DNA of 64,000 bases from JBEEOW01 sp041191405 (GTDB lineage Bacteria; Bacteroidota; Bacteroidia; Cytophagales; UBA9547), in the NCBI GenBank assembly GCA_041191405.1, contig JBEEOW010000002.1, positions 62,001 to 126,000 of the forward strand, written 5' to 3'. Positions 43,887 through 52,259 of this stretch are shown here, one piece after another. Below the pieces are notes generated by a model that saw nothing but the letters and a program-made list of their open reading frames with translations, was not told where the DNA came from and did not search any database. Positions within the stretch are counted from its first letter, which is position 1; each line of letters starts with the position of its first letter. The translations under genes were made by a program, and so were the position numbers.

Positions 43887-44498
43887 ATGCCAAAAGTTAA
43901 AATACCTAGAAAGAATGTATCATTAGATATGACTGCAATGTGTGACGTTGCTTTCTTATTGCTTACATTCTTTATCTTAACTACCTCATTTAAACCAGAT
44001 GAGCCAGTAGTTGTAGATACACCTACCTCAATTTCTGAGAAAAAATTAGAGCAAGATGATGTAATGATTATTTCTTTAGATAAAGAAGGTAGAGCTTTTT
44101 TCTCTGTTGATGACCCAAATCTAAGAGGAGATGTTTTAGAATCAATGGGAGCTAAATATAATATTAAGTTTACAGATGCTGAAAAACAAGAATTTGCAAA
44201 TATGAGTTCGGTTGGAGTTTCAGTTGAAGAACTTTCTCAATTATTAAAATTGCCTCCTTTTGAACGCAAAAATTATAAGCAAAGTGGTATTCCTTACGAT
44301 AGTACGAATAACCAACTTGGAGATTGGATTAATTACAGCTTTTCACTTAAAGCATATCTTAAATTAGGTTTGAAAGGTGATAAAGACACAAAATATGAAG
44401 CTACTCAAAAGGTTATTAACACTATAGTTGATAAGTATAACAGTAAATTTTATTTTGTAACTGGGTTAGAAGAAAATCCAAATCAAAAAAAGAAATAA
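43887..44498 (+). CDS. exbD: ExbD-type biopolymer transport protein (first copy)
   Basis: The 203-residue protein has a short cytoplasmic N-terminus, one helix (about 16-34: DMTAMCDVAFLLLTFFILTT), and a periplasmic domain. The Asp at the membrane border (CDVAFLLL) is the proton-carrying residue of the family. Compared with standard ExbD (about 140 residues) there is an insertion of some 60 residues (about 85-140: KYNIKFTDAEKQEF ... QSGIPYDSTNNQ), as seen in Bacteroidota paralogues. It pairs with ExbB. Confidence 0.93.
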   Translation: MPKVKIPRKNVSLDMTAMCDVAFLLLTFFILTTSFKPDEPVVVDTPTSISEKKLEQDDVMIISLDKEGRAFFSVDDPNLRGDVLESMGAKYNIKFTDAEKQEFANMSSVGVSVEELSQLLKLPPFERKNYKQSGIPYDSTNNQLGDWINYSFSLKAYLKLGLKGDKDTKYEATQKVINTIVDKYNSKFYFVTGLEENPNQKKK

Positions 44499-44524
44499 TT
44501 CTTTCACTAAGAATATAAAATACA

Positions 44525-45040
44525 ATGGCAGAATTAGACACCAGTAGTGGTGGTAATAAAAAAGGTAAAAAAGGCCCCAAAAAACAATCAACCAAAGTAG
44601 ATATGACTCCTATGGTTGACTTAGGATTCCTTTTAATTACTTTCTTTATGTTAACCACAACATTCAGTAAGCCACAAAAGATGGATATCCAAATGCCTAT
44701 TAAAGATCCTAAAAACGAAAACAAAGCAAATACTGATGAGGGAAAAACCATCACTATTTTCTTAGATGAAAAGGATCAAATTAAATGGTATATTGGTATG
44801 TTAGCAAATAAACCTAAAGTAAACAAAACTGATTATAGTGCTGCAGGACTTAGAGGTTTATTAAATGAAAAATTGCAAAATTTGGGACCAGATGTAGTTG
44901 TAATTGTAAAACCAACCAACAAATCTCGTTTTAAAAATATGGTTGATGCAATTGACGAATTACGTATAACTGGTATAAAATTTTACTCAGTTGGAGATAT
45001 TACTCCAGAAGAAAAAACTTATTTAGAAGCTTATAAATAA
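44525..45040 (+). CDS. exbD: ExbD-type biopolymer transport protein (second copy)
   Basis: A second ExbD of 171 residues follows the first after 26 bp. A Lys-rich cytoplasmic lead (NKKGKKGPKKQSTK) precedes VDMTPMVDLGFLLITFFMLTT, with the conserved Asp in VDLGFLL. The periplasmic part ends LRITGIKFYSVGDITPEE. Two different ExbD proteins may form a heteromeric periplasmic dimer in the ExbB pentamer. Confidence 0.93.
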   Translation: MAELDTSSGGNKKGKKGPKKQSTKVDMTPMVDLGFLLITFFMLTTTFSKPQKMDIQMPIKDPKNENKANTDEGKTITIFLDEKDQIKWYIGMLANKPKVNKTDYSAAGLRGLLNEKLQNLGPDVVVIVKPTNKSRFKNMVDAIDELRITGIKFYSVGDITPEEKTYLEAYK

Positions 45041-45050
45041 GTAACGTATT

Positions 45051-45860
45051 ATGGCAGATTTATTAATTAAAAAATCTTGGTCAGAAATAATTTTTGACAA
45101 GAAAAATAAATTATATGGAGCTTTCTATTTGAGACAGCTTTATGGGAAAAACGTTGCTTTAGCTCTACTAATTGGTGTATCTATATTTGGAGGTTCTTTA
45201 ATAGCTAGCTTTTTATATATCAAATTTAAAAATAGTAAAAAAGAAGTCTTTGAATTTAAAGATATCCCTAAAGGGGTAAATAATAAAAAAGCTCCGGTTG
45301 AAAAACCAAAAGATGATGTTCCTCCACCACCACCTAAAGAACAAAAATTAGAAACTAAAGCATATCCAGTTTATGAACCTAATTTAAAAGAATTAGCTAC
45401 AAAACTGAATACTATGGAGGAAATAGATAGTTCAAATGCTGGTGCCAAAGACCAAGAAGGTGTAAAACATTTAGATGGTCCTGTTACTTTTGATGCTGAG
45501 CCTGAAGAACAACCAATTCAGATTGAAAAAGAACCAGAGTACGACCTATCTGATATTGAAGAAAATCCTGAGTTCCCTGGTGGTTATGGTGCAATGAATG
45601 AATTCTTTGCAAAACACTTAGTTTATCCAAGACAGGCTATCAAAATGGGAATTGGTGGTAATGTTCAAGTAATGTTTTCTGTAGAAAGTGATGGTAGTTT
45701 ATCTAATATCAAAATTGCAAGAGGAGTTGATGAATTACTTGACAATGAAGCATTAAGAGTTGTTAAAATAATGCCCAAATGGACAACAGGTAAAGTAGGT
45801 GGTAAATCTGTTAAAGTAAACAAAGTTACTATTCCTGTTAGATTTCAATTATCAGAATAA
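45051..45860 (+). CDS. tonB: TonB energy-transducing protein
   Basis: The 269-residue protein spans the periplasm to pass proton-motive energy to outer-membrane receptors. One membrane helix lies at about 35-57 (VALALLIGVSIFGGSLIASFLY), then a Pro/Lys-rich linker (KPKDDVPPPPPKEQ). The C-terminal TonB domain spans about 174-268 (PGGYGAMNEFFAKHLVYPRQA, GNVQVMFSVESDGSL, TIPVRFQL). The N-terminal 30 residues (SWSEIIFDKKNKLYGAFYLR) are typical of Bacteroidota TonB. The adjacent ExbB and two ExbD genes confirm the system. Confidence 0.95.
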   Translation: MADLLIKKSWSEIIFDKKNKLYGAFYLRQLYGKNVALALLIGVSIFGGSLIASFLYIKFKNSKKEVFEFKDIPKGVNNKKAPVEKPKDDVPPPPPKEQKLETKAYPVYEPNLKELATKLNTMEEIDSSNAGAKDQEGVKHLDGPVTFDAEPEEQPIQIEKEPEYDLSDIEENPEFPGGYGAMNEFFAKHLVYPRQAIKMGIGGNVQVMFSVESDGSLSNIKIARGVDELLDNEALRVVKIMPKWTTGKVGGKSVKVNKVTIPVRFQLSE

Positions 45861-45871
45861 ATTTATTCAGT

Positions 45872-46084
45872 TTGAAAAATATACTTTCAAATTTACCATT
45901 AATATTAAATGCCTTTGTTGCTGTGAGTTACACAGCCTTAGGCATTTTTATTTTAGTAGCAGGAAAAATGCTACAAATGCCGCAAATGTATAAAACATTG
46001 CTTGGTGTAGTAATTTTACTTTACGGCATATTCAGAATGTATAGATTTTATCTTAAATACAAATCAGAAAAGGACGAGGTATAA
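45872..46084 (+). CDS. Small two-helix membrane protein of the Ton operon
   Basis: The 70-residue protein has helices at about 8-31 (PLILNAFVAVSYTALGIFILVAG) and 42-59 (TLLGVVILLYGIFRMYRFYL). No ATG is available upstream of the first helix, so the TTG at 45872 is the only start that keeps it intact. A comparable small protein sits between tonB and the phosphate-binding-protein gene in many Bacteroidota. Its function is not known. It ends 2 bp before the next gene. Confidence 0.75.
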   Translation: MKNILSNLPLILNAFVAVSYTALGIFILVAGKMLQMPQMYKTLLGVVILLYGIFRMYRFYLKYKSEKDEV

Positions 46085-46086
46085 AT

Positions 46087-47022
46087 ATGAACTTGTTAAA
46101 AAAAATATTAATCCTGATTACTTTATCACAATTATTTGCCTGCGGATCAAATAATAGCAAAGTATTAGATACTCCAACTTCTGGCGAAATAAATATCATA
46201 GCCGACGAAAGTTACGCTCCTTTACTTGATGCTGAACTTGCTTCTTTTCAATCGGCATATAAAAACGCAAAAATTAATATTAAATATTTACCTGAAGAAT
46301 ATGCTATTCGTGCTTTTCTTCAAGATAGCTCAAGGCTTATTTTTATTACTAGAGAATTAAATAAAGATGAATTAAAATACTTTTCAACCCGTCAAATTAC
46401 TGCAAGAACTTTACACATTGCTACTGATGGTGTTACATTTATTACCAACCCTTCAAACCCTGATTCCCTCCTTACATTAAACCAAATTAAAGATATAATG
46501 TCTGGTAAAATCACAAAATGGTCTGAAATTAACAAACAAAACAGTAACAACTCTATTGTAATTACATTTGACCAAGACAATGGAAGCAATTTGCGCTATG
46601 CAAAGGAAAATCTTAAATTAAATCTAGAAAATAAAAATCTCTTTGTATCTGGAAGTAATAAAAATGTAATTGATTATGTAGCAAAACATAAAGATGCAAT
46701 AGGTATAATTGGCATGAATTGGGTAAGCGATAGAGACGATACAACAATGCTTAGTTTTTTAAAAAAAATAAAAGTTGTTGGAGTTAGCAAATATGACAAC
46801 CCAAATGATGAAAGTGAATATTTTCAGCCTTATCAAGCTTATGTAGCACAAAATTTCTATCCATTAACTAGAAAACTGTATGTAATTAGTAGAGAACCTA
46901 GAAATGGATTAGGAACTGGTTTTGCAGCCTATCTAGCTGGAGATAAAGGACAAAGAATTGTGTTAAAATCAGGTTTATACCCTGCTACAGCACCAATAAG
47001 ATTAATAAATTTTAAAAGATAA
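46087..47022 (+). CDS. PstS-like phosphate/substrate-binding lipoprotein
   Basis: The 311-residue lipoprotein (lipobox LFAC, Cys about 19) has a periplasmic-binding fold like PstS: GEINIIADESYAPLLDAEL, DGVTFITNPSNPDSLLTLNQI, DQDNGSNLRYAKENL and a C-terminal GFAAYLAGDKGQRIVLKSGLYPA. The canonical SGTG/TGSG phosphate loop is not evident, so the ligand may differ from phosphate. No Pst permease genes are near. Its place directly after the Ton genes suggests a role in envelope energisation or sensing instead. Confidence 0.82.
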   Translation: MNLLKKILILITLSQLFACGSNNSKVLDTPTSGEINIIADESYAPLLDAELASFQSAYKNAKINIKYLPEEYAIRAFLQDSSRLIFITRELNKDELKYFSTRQITARTLHIATDGVTFITNPSNPDSLLTLNQIKDIMSGKITKWSEINKQNSNNSIVITFDQDNGSNLRYAKENLKLNLENKNLFVSGSNKNVIDYVAKHKDAIGIIGMNWVSDRDDTTMLSFLKKIKVVGVSKYDNPNDESEYFQPYQAYVAQNFYPLTRKLYVISREPRNGLGTGFAAYLAGDKGQRIVLKSGLYPATAPIRLINFKR

Positions 47023-47108
47023 TTCTAAATTTATACAATTTCAGTAATTTTAGGATTGATATTTGAGTAAATAGATGAACTTAATAATTCATCACAAATT
47101 AAATAACT

Positions 47109-48695
47109 ATGAAAAAAAGTATTTTAGCCATTGCATTATTAATTAGTTCACATGTATTTTCACAAACAGTTGAACAAGGATTGAAGTATATTGACATAGA
47201 AAGATATACAAGTGCAAAAAATGAATTTAATAAAGTGTTGGAAAAATCACCAAATGATGCAAATGCATTGTACTATTTAGGTGATTTAGCGCTAAGAGAT
47301 AATGATTTAACAAAAGCTAAAGAATATTTTGATAAAGGTGTTGCTGCAGCCCATAAAAATCCTCTAAACTATGTTGGATTAGGTACTATTGAATGGATTA
47401 ATGGAAATGCAGACGCAGCAAAAGTGAAGTTTGATTTAGCAACTTCATTTGGCAAACGTAATGCAATTATGTATTACAAAATAGCAGAAGCTTATGCTAA
47501 ATATGAGAAAAAGAACTACGATTTAGCAGTAAGTATCTTGAAAGAAAAAGCATTAGTATATGATAGAAATATGATTGATGCACATGTATTACTTGGAGAC
47601 ATTTATTTATGGCAAAGTAATGGTTCAGCTGCTGCTGAAAACTATAACAATGCCTTGAATGTTAATCCAAATTCTGCTAAAACATTAATTAGAAAAGGAC
47701 AAATTTATGTGTATTCAAAAAATTACACAGAAGGTTTAAATTTATTTATTAAAGGTGTTCAAGCCGATTCAACTTACTCGCCAGGATACAGAGAATTAGG
47801 TGAATTGTATATCAAAGCTGGTCGTCCAAAAGAAGCACTTGAAAACTACAAAAAATTCATTGAGCGTTCAGATGATGATATAAAAACTAAACTTAATTAT
47901 GGTCAGTTTTTATATTCAGCTAAAGACTATTTAAAGTCAATTGAAGTATTGAAAAATGTTCAATCGCAATTAGATAAGCCAATTATAAATAGAATTCTTG
48001 GATATTCATATTATGAAACAGGTGATTTTAATGCTGCAAAAAATAGCCTTGATGCATTTTTTGCAAAAGAGGATGCAAAAAATTTCATCGCTTTAGATTA
48101 CGAATATTTGGGTAAATCATATGCTAAATTAAATAATGATTCATTAGCCATTATTCAATTTGACAAAGCGTATTCATTAGATACATCTAAAGTTCAGTTA
48201 CTTTCAACTATTGGAGATAGTTATTTCAAAGCAAAAAAATATCAAAAAGCAGCTGAATCTTATGAAAGATTTGTAAATCAAAGACCTAAAGGATTCAAAG
48301 AATTATTAAGTATTGGTATTTCATACTATTTATTGAAAGATCAAGTAAAAGCTGATACAGTATTGGGTAAATTAATCGTTGCTGCACCAAAATCACCATC
48401 AGGATATATTTGGAGAGCTAGAGTTAAAGAACAAATTGACTTAGGCAAAACAACTCCAAAACTTTGGTTAGCAAAACCATTCTTCGAAAAATTTATTGAA
48501 TTAAGCAAGGGTGATATAACTAAATATAAAGCTGAATTATTGGAAGCTTATTCATTTATGGGTTATCACTTCGTAAGCGTTAAAGACTGTACTAATGGTT
48601 TAGTTTATTGGAATAAAGTAAAAGAAATAGATGCTACCAATAAGTATGCGCTAGATAACATTAAAAAGTGTGAAACTAGTGGTGCAAAAAAATAG
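47109..48695 (+). CDS. Exported tetratricopeptide-repeat protein
   Basis: The 528-residue protein has a signal peptide (MKKSILAIALLISSHVFSQ) followed by some 12 TPR units, such as ANALYYLGDLALRDNDLTKAKEYF, KTLIRKGQIYVYSKNYTEGL and SPGYRELGELYIKAGRPKEAL. It is probably a periplasmic protein-protein scaffold. It closes the Ton operon and is followed by a terminator. The order exbB-exbD-exbD-tonB-small-PBP-TPR is conserved in the phylum, which suggests a common function, still undefined. Confidence 0.87.
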   Translation: MKKSILAIALLISSHVFSQTVEQGLKYIDIERYTSAKNEFNKVLEKSPNDANALYYLGDLALRDNDLTKAKEYFDKGVAAAHKNPLNYVGLGTIEWINGNADAAKVKFDLATSFGKRNAIMYYKIAEAYAKYEKKNYDLAVSILKEKALVYDRNMIDAHVLLGDIYLWQSNGSAAAENYNNALNVNPNSAKTLIRKGQIYVYSKNYTEGLNLFIKGVQADSTYSPGYRELGELYIKAGRPKEALENYKKFIERSDDDIKTKLNYGQFLYSAKDYLKSIEVLKNVQSQLDKPIINRILGYSYYETGDFNAAKNSLDAFFAKEDAKNFIALDYEYLGKSYAKLNNDSLAIIQFDKAYSLDTSKVQLLSTIGDSYFKAKKYQKAAESYERFVNQRPKGFKELLSIGISYYLLKDQVKADTVLGKLIVAAPKSPSGYIWRARVKEQIDLGKTTPKLWLAKPFFEKFIELSKGDITKYKAELLEAYSFMGYHFVSVKDCTNGLVYWNKVKEIDATNKYALDNIKKCETSGAKK

Positions 48696-48716
48696 ACAGT
48701 AACTAAAATATATTTT

Positions 48717-48751
48717 AAAGCCGTAGTTAAAACAAACTACGGCTTTTTTAT
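48717..48751 (+). terminator. Intrinsic terminator of the Ton operon
   Basis: AAAGCCGTAGTT (48717-48728) pairs with AACTACGGCTTT (48735-48746), then TTTTATTT. A textbook terminator 21 nt after the TPR gene. Confidence 0.93.
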
Positions 48752-48783
48752 TTAACTTTAAATTAAGATAATAGATTACAATA

Positions 48784-49188
48784 ATGGACGATAAAATAAA
48801 TAATTATAAATTCAAACTTGCATTAAAACAAACTGTAGCCGAGAGATATTCATTTTTCATAAAACGAATTGTAGCAAAAGAAGAATTATGGGCATTAGCC
48901 GATAATGAAGATAATTGGTCAATAGTAGTGGATGAAAATGGTAAAAATCCTGTTTTTCATTTTTGGACTGACAAAGAATTTGCTTCCTTTTGTTGTGTTG
49001 GTAAATGGGCTAAAATGTCGCCTAAAAAAGTAGATTTCCATGATTTTTTAGTTGATTGGCTACCAGATATGGCTGATGATGGAGTAAAAATTGGTGTTTT
49101 TACATTGAATGAAAATGAAAACACAGCAGTAAGTGCAAAGCAACTTATTCATGATTTAAAAGAAGAAGAAAAAAGATTCTGGAAATAG
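48784..49188 (+). CDS. DUF2750 domain-containing protein
   Basis: The 134-residue cytoplasmic protein has the DUF2750 layout: ERYSFFIKRIVAKEELWALADNEDNWSIVVDENG, then FHFWTDKEFASFC, and FHDFLVDWLPDMADDGVKIGVFTLNEN. The family's function is unknown; members are often found singly. It stands alone, with a convergent hairpin behind it. Confidence 0.88.
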   Translation: MDDKINNYKFKLALKQTVAERYSFFIKRIVAKEELWALADNEDNWSIVVDENGKNPVFHFWTDKEFASFCCVGKWAKMSPKKVDFHDFLVDWLPDMADDGVKIGVFTLNENENTAVSAKQLIHDLKEEEKRFWK

Positions 49189-49192
49189 TAAA

Positions 49193-49232
49193 TGAACGAA
49201 ACTAAACTATTTCAAATGCTTAGTTTCGTTCA
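49193..49232. terminator. Convergent terminator between DUF2750 and cupin genes
   Basis: TGAACGAAACTAA (49193-49205) and TTAGTTTCGTTCA (49220-49232) form a perfect 13-bp stem with a 14-nt loop, 4 nt after one gene and 6 nt after the other. Confidence 0.8.
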
Positions 49233-49238
49233 AAAAAC

Positions 49239-49796
49239 TTATTTTTCAAAACCAGAATACTTTTTATAAATGGCTCTATAACCAAACAATTTTGCTATTG
49301 GAGCTACTAAATTCATTAGTACATTTTGTACAGCAACTGGAATATCAGCAAGATAAGATTTTGAGTCTAAATATTTCAAAGTAACCAATTCTTGAACCAG
49401 CCCAGCTTTGCCATTTTTCATTTTACCATCTGCTGTTAAACCTATTAAGTTTTCAAGTAAAAATTCAAAATCTAATGCTGGCGATACTTTGTGAATATAC
49501 ACCAAAGCTTCATCGTGTGCATTATAGTGATTATGAGCAACATTTTTAGGCAAAAATATACTATTCCCCGACGCTACGGTTTGTAACTTATTATCCAACC
49601 AAACGGTCATATTACCTGAAAGTATCTCAAAAGATTCATCTTGTAACACATGAAAATGATTAGGTACCAACTCCCCTTTTGTATTTAAGGTCATTTTAAC
49701 CTTTATATATTCTCCATTTGTATCTTTTGCAGTTTCTAAAAATTCATAAATATCTCCCGTATCCGGATTAGTTAATATTTGTCCTTTAATAGCCAT
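49239..49796 (-). CDS. Cupin-domain protein
   Basis: The 185-residue protein has the cupin beta-barrel motifs: motif 1 VPNHFHVLQDESFEILSGNMTVWL (His and Glu metal ligands) and motif 2 LPKNVAHNHYNAHDEAL. The C-terminal 70 residues contain a hydrophobic helix region (VPVAVQNVLMNLVAPIAKLFGY). Enzymatic versus ligand-binding function cannot be decided. Single gene, ATG start. Confidence 0.85.
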   Translation of the reverse strand: MAIKGQILTNPDTGDIYEFLETAKDTNGEYIKVKMTLNTKGELVPNHFHVLQDESFEILSGNMTVWLDNKLQTVASGNSIFLPKNVAHNHYNAHDEALVYIHKVSPALDFEFLLENLIGLTADGKMKNGKAGLVQELVTLKYLDSKSYLADIPVAVQNVLMNLVAPIAKLFGYRAIYKKYSGFEK

Positions 49797-49850
49797 GATA
49801 ACATTCTTTTATATATTTTCAAATATATAAAAAGTACAGAAATAAAAAAA

Positions 49851-49872
49851 AGGGTAATATTTCTATCACCCC
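49851..49872 (-). terminator. Intrinsic terminator of the rpsF-rpsR-rplI operon
   Basis: On the minus strand GGGTGATA/TATTACCC (one mismatch, GAAA-like loop) is followed by TTTTTTTTATTT, 30 nt after the rplI stop. Confidence 0.8.
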
Positions 49873-49901
49873 TTTCAATAATTTAACTAAGTAAATAAAA
49901 A

Positions 49902-50348
49902 TTACTCAGCAACAACTTCAAATTTGAAAGATTGTTTAACTTCTTTGTGAATATCAGCATGTGCTGTGTAAACACCAACAGTTTTAACCTCATCAGCAAC
50001 GAAAGATAATTTCTTTCTGTCTACTTCGATACCTTTTAATTTAAGTGCATCTGAGATTTGTAATGTAGTAATTTTACCGAAAATTTTACCGTTATCACCA
50101 ACTTTTTGTTTGATTTCAACAGTTAAGTTTTCTAAACTAGCAGCAAGAGCTAAAGCCTCAGTTTTGATTTTTTCAGCTTTGTGAGCAGCTTGTTTTAAGT
50201 TTTCAGCTAAAACTTTACGAGAGCTTTCAGTAGATAATGTAGCAAAACCTTGTGGAATAAGGTAATTGCGTCCAAAACCTGGTTTAACCTTAACTACATC
50301 ATTCTTGTAGCCAAGACCTTTTATATCTTCTTTTAAAATAACGTCCAT
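49902..50348 (-). CDS. rplI: 50S ribosomal protein L9
   Basis: The 148-residue L9 binds 23S rRNA at the base of the L1 stalk. The N-terminal domain (MDVILKEDIKGLGYKNDVVKVKPGFGRNYLIPQGFA) is near-invariant. A central helix and the C-terminal domain (LENLTVEIKQKVGDNGKIFGKITTLQI) follow. Third gene of the rpsF-rpsR-rplI operon. Confidence 0.98.
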   Translation of the reverse strand: MDVILKEDIKGLGYKNDVVKVKPGFGRNYLIPQGFATLSTESSRKVLAENLKQAAHKAEKIKTEALALAASLENLTVEIKQKVGDNGKIFGKITTLQISDALKLKGIEVDRKKLSFVADEVKTVGVYTAHADIHKEVKQSFKFEVVAE

Positions 50349-50359
50349 CGTAGTATTGA

Positions 50360-50656
50360 TTATTTAAGTTGATCAGCTACATAAGGCATTAAAGCCAAAT
50401 GACGTGCTCTTTTAACTGCTTGAGAAACTTTTTTCTGGAATTTTTGTGAAGTTCCAGTTAAACGTCTTGGTAATAATTTACCTTGCTCGTTTACAAATTT
50501 AAGAAGGAAGTTAGCATCTTTGTAATCAACATGCTTAATACCATACTTTTTGAAACGACAATATTTTTTTCTCGCTTCGTTTTTTTGTGCATTTACAGGC
50601 TCATTTACTAATGTAGTCCTGCCGCCATTTTTGGCATTGTTAGTTGGTTTTGTCAT
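50360..50656 (-). CDS. rpsR: 30S ribosomal protein S18
   Basis: S18 (98 residues) binds the platform of the 30S subunit with S6. Core motifs CRFKKYGIKHVDYKDANFLLKFVNEQGKLLPRR and TGTSQKFQKKVSQAVKRARHLALMPY are clear. A short Asn/Gly-rich N-terminal extension precedes them. It is 11 bp upstream of rplI. Confidence 0.97.
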   Translation of the reverse strand: MTKPTNNAKNGGRTTLVNEPVNAQKNEARKKYCRFKKYGIKHVDYKDANFLLKFVNEQGKLLPRRLTGTSQKFQKKVSQAVKRARHLALMPYVADQLK

Positions 50657-50669
50657 CTCTTTAGAAAAT

Positions 50670-51038
50670 TTAAGCTACTACAGCTGCTTCTTGTTTTTTA
50701 CCGATCAAACCTTTACGTTTTTTCTCATTGAATTCTACAGCAAACTTGTCTAATGCAAGTGTTAAGAAACGCATAATGCGTTCATCTCTGCGATATTCAA
50801 CTTCAAGAGTGTTGATAACTGTAGGCTCAGCTTTGAATTCCAAAAGGAAATAGTGACCTGTAGTTTTTTTGTCGATTTCGTAAGCTAATTTACGTAATCC
50901 CCAATTTTCTTCGTGTACTAACTCGGCTCCTGCGTTAGTAAGTACTGCTTTAAATTTGTCGACAGAATCCTTTATCTGAGCCTCAGATAAAACGGGAGTT
51001 AAGATGAATACTGTCTCGTACTGATTTTTGAAACCCAT
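50670..51038 (-). CDS. rpsF: 30S ribosomal protein S6
   Basis: S6 (122 residues) forms a heterodimer with S18. Visible: YETVFILTPVLSEAQIKDSVDKFK, GLRKLAYEIDKKTTGHYFLLEFKAEP and YRRDERIMRFLTLALDKF. It leads the operon. No ssb or priB lies between rpsF and rpsR, as usual in this phylum. The -33/-7 promoter just upstream is the best consensus match in the window. Confidence 0.98.
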   Translation of the reverse strand: MGFKNQYETVFILTPVLSEAQIKDSVDKFKAVLTNAGAELVHEENWGLRKLAYEIDKKTTGHYFLLEFKAEPTVINTLEVEYRRDERIMRFLTLALDKFAVEFNEKKRKGLIGKKQEAAVVA

Positions 51039-51072
51039 TAAAATAGATTTTTAGTTTTTAGAATAAGAACTT

Positions 51073-51103
51073 CAAAAGTAAGCTTTTTTATTTGTATTTC
51101 AAA
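51073..51103 (-). promoter_or_regulatory. Consensus Bacteroidota promoter of rpsF (TTTG-N19-TACTTTTG)
   Basis: On the minus strand TTTG (51100-51103) and TACTTTTG (51073-51080) stand exactly 19 bp apart, matching the -33/-7 consensus of the primary sigma factor in this phylum. The -7 box ends 34 bp before the ATG. Confidence 0.85.
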
Positions 51104-51142
51104 AAGTATTCTAAATTTATCTTAAAAATTAGGCAAAAAAAT

Positions 51143-51164
51143 AGGGGAAACTTTCGTCTCCCCT
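51143..51164 (-). terminator. Intrinsic terminator of the coiled-coil protein gene
   Basis: AGGGGA (51143-51148) pairs with TCCCCT (51159-51164). On the minus strand it is followed by ATTTTTTTGCC. It lies 25 nt after the stop of the gene at 51190. Confidence 0.82.
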
Positions 51165-51189
51165 AACATTATATCATATATAGTTTTAA

Positions 51190-52149
51190 TTATTTTACTC
51201 TAAAACTATGAGTTCCGATTAATTGACCTTCGCAATATAACTCTATTGTGTGACCTCCTTTTAAATACTCAGAACCTTTAGAAAATGAGATTGTAATTGG
51301 AGTTCCCTCTTTGTTATCGAAGAAATGTGTGTATTTTGTAGAGAAATAAATATCTTTTCCTTGATATTTGAATGAATCACCATTATTTAAAGCAGCTCCA
51401 TCCGGACCTAAAACTCTTAATAAAATTTCTTTACTTTCTACTTTAGCTAATTTGTTATCAGCTAATTTAAATACAACATTTAACTTATCGATATTTTTTG
51501 CTTTAAACTCCTCTTCAGTATGCTTAGTATCAACTTTTTCTTTATTTCTTTTACTAACAGCAACCACTTTGATATCAGTAGCTTTCAGCACTTTAGCTTT
51601 ATCAACTAATTCTTCTAATTCACGTTTCTTTTTATCAACTTCTGTGAATGCTGAATCTTTTTTAACGATAGTAGTTTTTAAACCAGTATTTTCGTTGAAC
51701 AAATGCTCTTGCTCTTTTTTCAATTTTTCAATTTCTTCATCCTTATCACGAAGCATAGCATTTAAGCCATCTAATTTAGCAGCGATTGATGCATAATTCT
51801 TTTTAGCTGTTGCAGCATTTGATGCTAATGTTGCTTTGTCCTTTTGTAATTGAGCTAATTGTGCTTGTAAAGAAGTTACATCTCCACCTAACTTTGTAAT
51901 TTCATCAATTTTAGATTTTATCTCATTTTCTAAAGAATCTAATTCATGTGACAAAGCTTTGATTTTGGTATCACTTTCTTTCAATTCAATTACTTGTTTT
52001 TCTATCTTTTCATCCTTTTTAGAACCCATAAAATATTGAATTCCATTGATAGCAAGTAATAAAATAATAAAACCTATAAGTAAAAACTTACGATTATTTT
52101 TGCCTTCTTCTTTGTTACCAGCCTCTTTATTAATATCTAAATCGCTCAT
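51190..52149 (-). CDS. Membrane-anchored coiled-coil protein
   Basis: The 319-residue protein has a cytoplasmic, charged N-terminus, one membrane helix (about 22-40: FLLIGFIILLLAINGIQYF) and a long coiled coil (about 45-190) with heptad Leu/Ile. The C-terminal beta-rich domain of about 115 residues (KLNVVFKLADNKLAKVESKEILLRVLGPDGAAL, KGGHTIELYCEGQLIGTHSF) should lie in the periplasm. Similar proteins are widespread but uncharacterised in Bacteroidota. An envelope-spacing or structural role is an inference from the topology. Own promoter and terminator. Confidence 0.8.
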   Translation of the reverse strand: MSDLDINKEAGNKEEGKNNRKFLLIGFIILLLAINGIQYFMGSKKDEKIEKQVIELKESDTKIKALSHELDSLENEIKSKIDEITKLGGDVTSLQAQLAQLQKDKATLASNAATAKKNYASIAAKLDGLNAMLRDKDEEIEKLKKEQEHLFNENTGLKTTIVKKDSAFTEVDKKKRELEELVDKAKVLKATDIKVVAVSKRNKEKVDTKHTEEEFKAKNIDKLNVVFKLADNKLAKVESKEILLRVLGPDGAALNNGDSFKYQGKDIYFSTKYTHFFDNKEGTPITISFSKGSEYLKGGHTIELYCEGQLIGTHSFRVK

Positions 52150-52190
52150 ATTATTCTGTAGTTTGTTTAACTATTGTTATATAGATGCTA

Positions 52191-52221
52191 CAAAAATATG
52201 TTTTTTTGTAGAAATAACAAT
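52191..52221 (-). promoter_or_regulatory. Promoter of the coiled-coil gene (ATTG-N19-TATTTTTG)
   Basis: On the minus strand TATTTTTG (52191-52198) and ATTG (52218-52221) stand 19 bp apart, one base off the TTTG consensus. The -7 box ends 41 bp before the ATG. Confidence 0.75.
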
Positions 52222-52259
52222 TATTTTAACGAATCTTGTTATAATAAAATTAATATTTA

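Noticed and set aside
44422..44754. Minus-strand 110-residue hydrophobic ORF
   Set aside because: Antisense to the two exbD genes; hydrophobicity results from complementing Lys/Glu-rich sequence.
46087..47022. Genuine phosphate-uptake PstS
   Set aside because: No PstCAB genes and no clear phosphate loop; kept as PstS-like only.
51368..51796. Plus-strand 142-residue ORF, Ser/Phe-rich
   Set aside because: Antisense shadow of the coiled-coil region, whose Lys/Glu codons read as Phe/Leu/Ser on the opposite strand.
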